Shown here in pieces: positions 7,077 to 13,445 of a stretch of DNA of 15,577 nucleotides. The first letter of the stretch is position 1, and each line of letters begins with the position of its first letter. The translations under genes were made by a program, and so were the position numbers. The DNA comes from Cyanobacteriota bacterium (lineage in GTDB: Bacteria > Cyanobacteriota > Cyanobacteriia > Phormidesmidales > Phormidesmidaceae), in NCBI GenBank assembly GCA_027483425.1, contig JAIXUR010000500.1, positions 1 to 15,577 of the forward strand. Direction: 5' to 3'. Below the pieces are notes generated by a model. It made no database searches. It saw nothing but the letters and a program-made list of their open reading frames with translations, and had not been told where the DNA came from.

Positions 7077-8057
7077 TTGGCACCTAAAAGCGTTGGCATG
7101 GTATCGAGCTATTCTGGCCTCACCCAGTGCGACTGGCTGTGGAAACAGACCCCCCATCCCTTTGGGCGGTGGGGCAATATTCAACTTCAGGCCCAGGACC
7201 CCACCCCCGATTACCTGCTGCTGTACCAGTTCAACTTTCACGAGCCGTTGGCCCCCAAGTCCCAGTCAGCGGCGCAGAAATTCCTCAGCACCCTACCCTT
7301 TGCCCCGGCCCCGGCCCCGGTAGATGCCCTCCGCCAGCTGCCGCCCCAGTTCAGCCAGGTGCCCAAAGACCGGATTGCCTTTTGGCTGCGGGAGCCGCCC
7401 TTGCCCGAGGTGCGGGCGAAACACTTGCTCAATTATGCCTACGCCCAAGACTACTGTAGCTACGTTTCTGGCCCCGATGACGAGGCCCCGGTACCGGCCT
7501 ACATGCCAGCCATTTGGTATGTAAATGTGTCGTTTCGCGAGCTCAACGAAGCCCTACCCCCCGAAAAGCATAGCCCCTGTAGCTGGATTACCTCTGGCAT
7601 TGACCGCACCGAGAGCCATCGCCATCGCCTAGCCTTTTTAACGGCCCTGCAGCAGAGCGAGGTGCCGGTGGAGGTCTACGGTCGCGATCTACCCCTCGGC
7701 ACCCGCACCGCCGGAGCACTCAACAATAAGTGGGCGGGTATGGCCCCCTACACCTACAACCTGGCAATCGAGAACTACGCCGACAACGACTGGTATGCCA
7801 GCGAGAAGCTGTGGGATGCCCTCCTGTCCTGGTGTTTACCGATCTACTACGGTGGTGGTGCGGCGGACAAACTGCTGCCCCCCGGCAGTTTTTTGCGCCT
7901 GCCCAGCCTCGATGCCAAGGGGATTGAGTACATCCGCGAGGTGACCGCCAGCCCCGATGCCTGGCTGGCGGCGAAGGATGCGATCGCCGAAGCCCGCCAG
8001 GTGATTTTGCACAAATTGAATGCGATGAATTGGCTGTCGGAATGGGTCGGTGGGTGA
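7077..8057 (+). CDS. GT10 (alpha-1,3-fucosyltransferase-like) glycosyltransferase
   Basis: A 326-residue soluble protein. The GT10 signature is at residues 227-260: YNLAIENY, then DNDWYASEKLWDALL, then LPIYYGG. This corresponds to the fucosyltransferase motif F.LAFENS...DYVTEK...VPVVYG, including the Glu and the Glu-Lys pair that bind GDP-fucose. The N-terminal part (SVGMVSSYSGLTQCDWLW; FWLREPPLP) is the acceptor-binding half. Known: the family transfers L-fucose from GDP-fucose to GlcNAc or glucose; many cyanobacterial members are uncharacterised and the sugar may differ. Start: TTG 7077 has GGAGG 10 bases upstream and keeps the first beta strand whole; ATG 7098 would cut it. It starts 5 bp after the broken GT4 frame and is followed by two more transferases, so a role in exopolysaccharide, O-antigen or glycolipid glycan assembly is inferred. 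Confidence 0.82.
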   Translation: MAPKSVGMVSSYSGLTQCDWLWKQTPHPFGRWGNIQLQAQDPTPDYLLLYQFNFHEPLAPKSQSAAQKFLSTLPFAPAPAPVDALRQLPPQFSQVPKDRIAFWLREPPLPEVRAKHLLNYAYAQDYCSYVSGPDDEAPVPAYMPAIWYVNVSFRELNEALPPEKHSPCSWITSGIDRTESHRHRLAFLTALQQSEVPVEVYGRDLPLGTRTAGALNNKWAGMAPYTYNLAIENYADNDWYASEKLWDALLSWCLPIYYGGGAADKLLPPGSFLRLPSLDAKGIEYIREVTASPDAWLAAKDAIAEARQVILHKLNAMNWLSEWVGG

Positions 8058-8161
8058 GGCTAGACTTGAGCTCGCACCTCGCCCGCACCTCGATTATCGG
8101 TAAACCGGTGGGCAAACTAAACCTAGAACCCCCCCAGGCTGCGACGGCGCCTTCCCCATCT

Positions 8162-9169
8162 ATGACTGCCGGACTCTATACCCTAGCCAACGATACTGTG
8201 TATGACCAGCTCGTCGCGTTGCTCAACAGCGTTGAGGCCAATGCCGAGCCGGGTCTACCGGTGTGCGTGATTGCCTACGACCAACGACTAGAGCGGGTCA
8301 AAGCCCTCGTCGATAGCCGCCCCAACGTCACCTTGCTCGATGACGCGGCCCTATTTGCTGACTGGGAAGAGTTTTCCTACCAGGTGTGGCGAACCCATCC
8401 CACCGCCCTAGCTGATTGGCGGGCCAAGGGCATTCAAACTCGGTTTTATCGAGTGGGTGAGAACCATCGCTATGTCGCCTTTGATGCTCGAGCGCCCTTC
8501 GATCAATTTGTCTATGTGGATGCCGATGACCTGGTTTTGGCCCCCCTGACCCCCATGTTTGAGGCGTTGGCCCAGGCCGATGTGGCCATCTACGACTTCC
8601 AGTTCAAGCACCCTGACCACATTTTCAATCTTCAGAGCCCGCGACTGCCGGAGGTGATCACACCCCAGCGGTTGACTCAACAGATTTTTTGTTCTGGCTT
8701 CTTTGGGGCTCGCCGCGATGGGTTGCCGCCCGCCCAACGGCAGTGGTTATTGAGCCAGCTCCAGGCTGGTGATGGGGATGTGCTCTACCCCAGTGCCCCT
8801 AACCAGTCGCTGTTGAACTACATGGTGCACAAAAGCGAGTTGAAGGTTACCAACCTGGTCTTTACTCGCCCGGCCGATATGGTGACGGGCAACTCCGTCA
8901 CGTCACCCCACTTCAGGGAGCGCGACCATGTTCTGTACGACCATGGGGCTCGTCTGATGTTTCTTCACTACATTGGCATCAGCTCCAAGCATTTTCGGGC
9001 CCTGTGCCAGGGAGAGAACGTTGACTTTCCCTACCGCGATCTGTTTCTGCACTACCGCTATGGGTCTGAGACTGATCACCGTCCTGACCTGGTGGGGCAG
9101 CGGATACCGTACCGGCCTCCAACTGGCTGGCGGCGGTACCTGAAACCCCTAGCTCAGCGACTTTCCTGA
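8162..9169 (+). CDS. GT-A type glycosyltransferase, Npun_R2821/R2823-like family
   Basis: 335 residues beginning MTAGLYTLANDTVYDQLVAL, a nucleotide-sugar-binding type N-terminus. The metal-binding DXD-like motif is FVYVDADDLVL (DADD) after the FDQ strand. Downstream are FCSGFFGAR, NQSLLNYMVH and a C-terminal FLHYRYGSETDHRP. Known: cyanobacterial proteins with this layout are annotated as Npun_R2821/Npun_R2823 family glycosyltransferase-like proteins (recalled, not searched); donor and acceptor are unknown. The frame is open back to 8030, overlapping the GT10 gene, but those 44 extra residues look unstructured and the paralog downstream begins exactly at the equivalent of ATG 8162. The 104 bp between it and GT10 holds a short CGCACCTCG repeat only. 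It ends 11 bp before its paralog, so they are surely co-transcribed. Confidence 0.78.
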   Translation: MTAGLYTLANDTVYDQLVALLNSVEANAEPGLPVCVIAYDQRLERVKALVDSRPNVTLLDDAALFADWEEFSYQVWRTHPTALADWRAKGIQTRFYRVGENHRYVAFDARAPFDQFVYVDADDLVLAPLTPMFEALAQADVAIYDFQFKHPDHIFNLQSPRLPEVITPQRLTQQIFCSGFFGARRDGLPPAQRQWLLSQLQAGDGDVLYPSAPNQSLLNYMVHKSELKVTNLVFTRPADMVTGNSVTSPHFRERDHVLYDHGARLMFLHYIGISSKHFRALCQGENVDFPYRDLFLHYRYGSETDHRPDLVGQRIPYRPPTGWRRYLKPLAQRLS

Positions 9170-9180
9170 GGATATTGACC

Positions 9181-10167
9181 ATGCGCGGCCTATACATTAC
9201 GGCCAACGACCGGGTGATGGACCACGCGATCGCCTGTCTCAACAGCATTCGCCTCCACGACCCCAGCATTCCGGTCATGCTGATCCCCTACAGCGATGAC
9301 TATCACCAGGTGGCCGAGCGGCTCCAGCGTGACTATGGCGTGGAGCTGTACCCCGATTTAGCCTTTATTCAGCGATTGTCGGAGAATTTGCAGGCTATTT
9401 TTGGGGCCGAGTTTTTTGCTCGGCCCAACACCTTTCGCAAACAGGCCTGCTGGTTTGGCCCCTTCGATCGCTTTCTCTACATCGATACCGATGTGGTGGT
9501 GTTTAGCGCGATCGCCAACCTGCTCGACCACCTCGATGACTACGACTTTCTCTGCTACGACTACCAGCACCGGGGCGGCCTGCACAACGTGTTTGGCCAG
9601 GCGGTGGTAGACCAGAACGTGTTTACCCCAGCCGAGCTGACCGACGTGTTTAATACCGGCTTTTGGGCCTCTAAGGGGGGGCTGATTAGCGAGTCAGATC
9701 TCTACGAGGTGTTTAAAGACTGTGCTGCCCACCCCGACTACTTCGACTTTTCAGAAAAAACCTCTGACCAACCCATCATCAACTACCTGATTTTGAAACG
9801 GGTGGCGCGGCGGTTTAACCTGGTGCGCCGCCCCGGCGGCGGCTCATGTTTCTACGGTTCACTCAACCACCCCCACGGCAGGCGGCGGTTTAACCTGGTG
9901 CGCCGCCCTGGCGGCGGCCCTGGCAACTGGGCCGGTAGCCCCCACTTTGTCCCCCTGGTTGCGCCAGAGGGCCTAGCGTTAATCGACCCTAACGTCGATC
10001 AGCCCCTGGATTATCTGCACTGGGCCGGATACCGCATTCAGCCCGGTTGCCCCTACTGGGAGCTATGGGCCCACTACCGCTACCTGCGCAATCCCGACCA
10101 CCGCCCCCCCGACGCTCCACCGGTACCCTCCTCCCCCATAGCCAGGCTGCTCACCCTTCTCGGGTAA
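9181..10167 (+). CDS. GT-A type glycosyltransferase paralog with 25-aa internal insertion
   Basis: 328 residues, paralogous to the gene just upstream: MRGLYITANDRVMDHAIACL matches its N-terminus, FDRFLYIDTDVVVF carries the DXD motif (DTD), and FNTGFWAS, SDQPIINYLI, SPHF and AHYRYLRNPDHRP match equivalent blocks. ATG 9181 is preferred to TTG 9175 because GAGGA lies 8 bases upstream and the paralog starts at the same residue. Odd feature: RRFNLVRRPGGG occurs twice, 25 residues apart, where the paralog has one such block (NLVFTRPADM). The reading frame is kept. The insertion sits beyond the DXD motif, in the region that should shape the active-site cleft, so activity may be altered. Donor and acceptor are unknown. 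Confidence 0.78.
   Translation: MRGLYITANDRVMDHAIACLNSIRLHDPSIPVMLIPYSDDYHQVAERLQRDYGVELYPDLAFIQRLSENLQAIFGAEFFARPNTFRKQACWFGPFDRFLYIDTDVVVFSAIANLLDHLDDYDFLCYDYQHRGGLHNVFGQAVVDQNVFTPAELTDVFNTGFWASKGGLISESDLYEVFKDCAAHPDYFDFSEKTSDQPIINYLILKRVARRFNLVRRPGGGSCFYGSLNHPHGRRRFNLVRRPGGGPGNWAGSPHFVPLVAPEGLALIDPNVDQPLDYLHWAGYRIQPGCPYWELWAHYRYLRNPDHRPPDAPPVPSSPIARLLTLLG
9808..9918 (+). repeat. 36-bp direct repeats 75 bp apart inside the glycosyltransferase gene
   Basis: Copies at 9808-9843 and 9883-9918 differ at a single base (CGCCCCGG versus CGCCCTGG). Each ends in an inverted repeat, GCCGCC facing GGCGGC, that can form a small GC-rich hairpin. The 39 bp between them (9844-9882) do not match what follows the second copy, so this is not a plain tandem duplication. 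Confidence 0.9.
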
Positions 10168-10176
10168 CAAACGCCC

Positions 10177-10366
10177 CGTAGCGTGGGTTAGGCCCACCCC
10201 TCACCCCCGCGCCCCAACCCCAACCCCAATTGGGCCGTAACCCACGACCTCTTAATCGAGCAATTTGTTAACGTAGCGTGGGTTAGGCCCACCCCTAACC
10301 CACGCTCCCCACCGCCCATCTCAAACAGGCCGTAACCCACGCCCCCTCAACCAAGAAATTTGTTGA
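10177..10366. repeat. 95-bp imperfect tandem duplication with long hairpins
   Basis: Copy 1 is 10177-10271 and copy 2 is 10272-10366. Each starts CGTAGCGTGGGTTAGGCCCA and about 56 bp later has GGCCGTAACCCACG (10233 and 10328), the near-complement of its own start, so each can fold into a long stem-loop. The last 26 bp match at 19 positions and, on the minus strand, encode YVNKLLD-stop in copy 1 and the true hydrolase end YVNKFLG-stop in copy 2. Known: GTGGGTTA...TAACCCAC palindromes are dispersed repeats in many cyanobacterial genomes. With convergent genes on both sides they may also act as bidirectional terminators. Together they fill the 179-bp gap after the glycosyltransferase. Confidence 0.85.
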
Positions 10367-11201
10367 CATAACCCAAATACGCCTCAGGGTCTTCCAGCAT
10401 CGGAAAGTGCCCAGTGTTTTTGACCAAGGCATACTCGATATTAGGATTCAAATCTGCCGCCTTACGCCCCAGCTCCGCCGGGGTAATTTTGTCAAACTCC
10501 CCCGAGACCAGCAGCGTTGGCACCGCGATCCGGGCAAACTCCACCGGCATCACCTCCGTCGCCTTTTTACTGACCGAGGTAAAAATGGTGCCCAGCGCCG
10601 TGCCGTAATCAGCGGCGAGAAAGTCTTCCAGGAAGGCTACCTTCTCCGCCGCCGGGATGGGACGGCTGAGAAAGCGAGCCATAAAAAAGCGCGGCATCAG
10701 CGGAATTTTCCCCAGCCACTGGGGCCGAAAGGCCACCACGTAGCCGCCAAATTTATAGAAGGCTTCAAAGGCCGCTTTGTCGTACTCAAAAATACCGTTG
10801 CAGGTCAGAATGGCGCGATCGCACAGTCCGGGGTACTGGTTCAAAAAGTACACCGCTACGGACGCTCCGGTGGAATGGGCATTGATGGAGACCTGGGGCA
10901 GATTCAGCGCCTTCAGCAGGGCCGCCAGATCCTCGGCGTAGGTCTCTAGCTCGTAGCCTCGGGCGGCGGCGGCCTCCTGCTGGTCGGGGCCAATGCGCGA
11001 TCGCCCAAACCCGCGCATGTCATAGAGCAGACAGTCGTAGCGATCGGCCAGGGCCATCGCCGTACTCTGCCAGTAGCGGGCTGACCCGGCCCAACCATGG
11101 ATAAACACCATGACCGGCCTAGGCGACGCTGGATCCCGTGGGGTATCGGTACCGATCCACTCGTAGTAGTGGTTGACCTGGCTCACCTCGATGTAGGGCA
11201 T
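10347..11201 (-). CDS. Alpha/beta hydrolase
   Basis: 284 residues with the complete alpha/beta hydrolase layout: oxyanion-hole loop HGWAG (35-39), the YDMRGFGRS strand-turn (60-68), nucleophile elbow AHSTG with Ser110, acid Asp237 in SGEFDKITP, and catalytic His265 in NTGHFPMLEDP. The elbow has Ala instead of the first Gly of G-x-S-x-G, a tolerated small residue. A lid of about 90 residues lies between strand 6 and the Asp. No signal peptide is seen, so it is cytoplasmic. The substrate is unknown; esterase, lactonase or thioesterase activity are all possible. ATG 11201 is 2 bp after the clpX stop, indicating translational coupling and membership of the tig-clpP-clpX operon. The stop codon lies inside copy 2 of the 95-bp duplication. 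Confidence 0.85.
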   Translation of the reverse strand: MPYIEVSQVNHYYEWIGTDTPRDPASPRPVMVFIHGWAGSARYWQSTAMALADRYDCLLYDMRGFGRSRIGPDQQEAAAARGYELETYAEDLAALLKALNLPQVSINAHSTGASVAVYFLNQYPGLCDRAILTCNGIFEYDKAAFEAFYKFGGYVVAFRPQWLGKIPLMPRFFMARFLSRPIPAAEKVAFLEDFLAADYGTALGTIFTSVSKKATEVMPVEFARIAVPTLLVSGEFDKITPAELGRKAADLNPNIEYALVKNTGHFPMLEDPEAYLGYVNKFLG

Positions 11202-11203
11202 GG

Positions 11204-12541
11204 CTAAGCAGACTCAGGCTTAGGCATTGAGGAGGGGTGTACCAGCAGGTCGGCGGTGGACCGCTGCTCCACCATTTCCCGGGTGATGACGCAGCGCTTC
11301 AGGTCTTTGCGGGAGGGCAGCTCGTACATAATATCGAGCATCAGTTCTTCGATGATGCCGCGCAGGGCCCGGGCACCGGTCTTGCGGCGGTAGGCTTCGC
11401 GGGCGATCGCGCGCAGGGCATCAGACTTAAACTCCAGCTGCACATTGTCCATCCGCATCAGCTTTTGGAACTGTTTCACCAGGGCGTTTTTCGGCTCAGT
11501 CAAGATCGCCATCAGCGATTCTTCATCCAGCGGATCCACCACAGAGGTGGCTGGAATGCGGCCAATAAATTCAGGGATGAGGCCAAACTTGACTAAGTCA
11601 TCGGGTTCCAGATGGCGCAGCACGTCGGCGGTACGTTTTTCCCGCGAAAACTGGCCTTCACCGGGCTGGACAAAGCCAATCGACTTCTTGCCAATCCGCT
11701 GCTCAACAATTTTCTCCAGGCCCACAAAGGCACCGCCGCAGATAAACAGAATATTACTCGTGTCGATCTGGATACAGTCTTGGTAGGGGTGCTTGCGCCC
11801 GCCCTGGGGGGGCACGTTGGCCACGGTGCCTTCGAGCATTTTCAGCAGCGCCTGCTGTACGCCCTCTCCGGATACATCGCGGGTAATGGAGGGGTTCTCG
11901 CTCTTGCGGGCAATTTTGTCGATTTCATCGATGTAGATAATGCCCCGCTGGGCTTCTTCCACATCCAGGTCAGCCATCTGCAACAGCCGCAGCAAGATGT
12001 TCTCGACATCTTCGCCCACATACCCGGCCTCGGTGAGGGTGGTGGCATCGGCCACGGCAAAGGGCACTTCTAGAATCCGAGCTAGGGTTTGGGCTAGCAG
12101 GGTTTTGCCACAGCCGGTGGGGCCAATCAGCAAAATGTTGGATTTTTGGAGCTCAATGACGTCTTCGGGGGCTTCCACCTCACTGCCTTGGAGGTAGCTG
12201 AGCCGCTTATAGTGGTTATAAACTGCTACCGACAGCACTTTTTTGGCCTCGTTCTGGCCAATCACATGCTCATCTAGGTAGTTCTTAATTTCCCTCGGCT
12301 TAGGAATCTGGCTGAGGGATATGGCTGGAACTGTCCTGGGGCGATCGGCGGGGGCATCGCGCCGGGGCACCGGTTGAGCAATGGCCGTGCCCGAGTCAAA
12401 CAACTCTTCGTCTAGGATTTCGTTGCACAGGTCAACACATTCGTCACAGATGTAGACCCCCGGCCCCGCAATTAGCTTACGCACCTGCTCTTGAGACTTG
12501 CCACAAAACGAGCATTTTAGATGGGAGTCGTACTTAGACAT
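11204..12541 (-). CDS. clpX: ATP-dependent Clp protease ATP-binding subunit ClpX
   Basis: 445 residues. ClpX is the AAA+ hexamer that recognises, unfolds and feeds substrates into ClpP. Seen in order: N-terminal zinc-binding domain with Cys10, Cys13, Cys32 and Cys35; linker with SLSQIPKPREIKNYLDEHVIGQ; Walker A GPTGCGKT (140-147); pore-1 loop GYVG (173-176); Walker B IIYIDEID (201-208); the ClpP-docking loop IGF (288-290) in RIGKKSIGF; sensor-2 motif GARALR before the C-terminal helical domain. Length and all motifs are typical. ATG 12541 gives the canonical MSKYDSHLKCSFCGK start. It begins 9 bp after the clpP stop and ends 2 bp before the hydrolase start. Confidence 0.98.
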   Translation of the reverse strand: MSKYDSHLKCSFCGKSQEQVRKLIAGPGVYICDECVDLCNEILDEELFDSGTAIAQPVPRRDAPADRPRTVPAISLSQIPKPREIKNYLDEHVIGQNEAKKVLSVAVYNHYKRLSYLQGSEVEAPEDVIELQKSNILLIGPTGCGKTLLAQTLARILEVPFAVADATTLTEAGYVGEDVENILLRLLQMADLDVEEAQRGIIYIDEIDKIARKSENPSITRDVSGEGVQQALLKMLEGTVANVPPQGGRKHPYQDCIQIDTSNILFICGGAFVGLEKIVEQRIGKKSIGFVQPGEGQFSREKRTADVLRHLEPDDLVKFGLIPEFIGRIPATSVVDPLDEESLMAILTEPKNALVKQFQKLMRMDNVQLEFKSDALRAIAREAYRRKTGARALRGIIEELMLDIMYELPSRKDLKRCVITREMVEQRSTADLLVHPSSMPKPESA

Positions 12542-12550
12542 AAAATGACC

Positions 12551-13240
12551 CTAGTTTAATGCAGTCATAGTGGGAACGGCCGAGGGCAATTGCTGCTCTA
12601 CCACACCGTCAATGAGGCCGTAGTCTTTGGCCTCGGCGGCAGACATATAGAAGTCGCGCTCGGTGTCGGCCTCAATGCGATCCATGGATTGCTCGGTGTG
12701 GTGAGCAATGAGCTCATTGAGCCGATTCTTGTGATACAAAATTTCCCGCGCCTGAATTTCAATATCCACGGCCTGCCCCTGGGCACCGCCTAGGGGCTGG
12801 TGAATCATGATGCGAGAACTGGGCAGGGACAGGCGCTTACCCTTGGCCCCGGCACAGAGCAGAAACGCTCCCATGCTGGCCGCCAAACCAAAGCAAATAG
12901 TCATCACATCGGGACGAATTTGCTGCATGGTGTCGTAGATGGCCATGCCCGCCGTGACTGAACCCCCGGGGGAGTTGATGTAAAGCTGTACGTCCTTTTC
13001 AGGGTCTTCGGCATCCAGGTAGAGCAGCTGGGCCACGATCGAGTCGGCCACCTCGTCCATAACCGGGGTGCCCAAGAACACGATGCGCTCCCGCAGCAGG
13101 CGAGAGTAAATATCAAAGGCTCGCTCTCCTCGCCCCGATTGTTCGACCACAACGGGAAGCATAGTGCGAATCTGGTTGGCGCTGAGAGCAGACTGGCTCA
13201 AGCTCACGATGGGGCTAATGAATGGGTTCGATGCAATCAT
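12551..13240 (-). CDS. clpP: ATP-dependent Clp protease proteolytic subunit ClpP
   Basis: 229 residues. ClpP is the serine peptidase tetradecamer that degrades proteins delivered by ClpX or ClpC. The catalytic triad is complete: Ser122 in GLAASMGAF, His147 in RIMIHQPLGG, Asp196 in ERDFYMS, with the same 25 and 49 residue spacings as in E. coli. ERAFDIYSRLLRERIVFLG marks the start of the mature fold. ATG 13240 gives about 27 residues before MLPVVVEQSGRGER; an internal ATG at 13159 would give a shorter form lacking the extension, and the extension could also be a propeptide. Cyanobacteria carry several clpP paralogs plus clpR; the one in the tig-clpP-clpX order is the form paired with ClpX. Confidence 0.96.
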   Translation of the reverse strand: MIASNPFISPIVSLSQSALSANQIRTMLPVVVEQSGRGERAFDIYSRLLRERIVFLGTPVMDEVADSIVAQLLYLDAEDPEKDVQLYINSPGGSVTAGMAIYDTMQQIRPDVMTICFGLAASMGAFLLCAGAKGKRLSLPSSRIMIHQPLGGAQGQAVDIEIQAREILYHKNRLNELIAHHTEQSMDRIEADTERDFYMSAAEAKDYGLIDGVVEQQLPSAVPTMTALN

Positions 13241-13339
13241 AATGGGTTTGCGCGAGATTTCAAGGGGTTGAGAATATTGCTTTATCTGAGATTGCCCAAG
13301 AGGCTGCAGCCATTCAAGCCAGTCGCTTAAACTAGCGAG

Positions 13340-13405
13340 CCATCGGTTAGCCTACCCGACATTATGCCCCAAAATTTTAGGTTCACGGGGTCGGCTAACC
13401 GATGG
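13340..13405. repeat. Long inverted repeat between tig and clpP
   Basis: CCATCGGTTAGCC at 13340-13352 is the exact reverse complement of GGCTAACCGATGG at 13393-13405. After one mismatch the stem extends by ACCC against GGGT, leaving a loop of about 32 bases. It begins 40 bp after the tig stop and about 100 bp before the clpP start, in a 205-bp gap. There is no T-run on either side, so it is not a classical Rho-independent terminator. It could be an mRNA processing or stabilising hairpin, an attenuator, or a dispersed repeat. Confidence 0.88.
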
Positions 13406-13445
13406 TGTTCTAAATCCGCCACCGTCGCCAGAGGCGCGAGTCGTG

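Noticed and set aside
8030..8161. Extended start of the first GT-A transferase overlapping the GT10 gene
   Set aside because: The 44 extra residues have no match in the paralog, which begins at the residue matching ATG 8162.
10168..10366. CRISPR array
   Set aside because: Only two units of 95 bp, each an imperfect palindrome over its whole length, with no short repeat/spacer alternation and no cas gene.
13240..13330. clpP promoter TTGGGC-17-TATTCT on the minus strand
   Set aside because: Spacing is right, but the boxes match consensus at only 3 and 4 of 6 positions; too weak to annotate.
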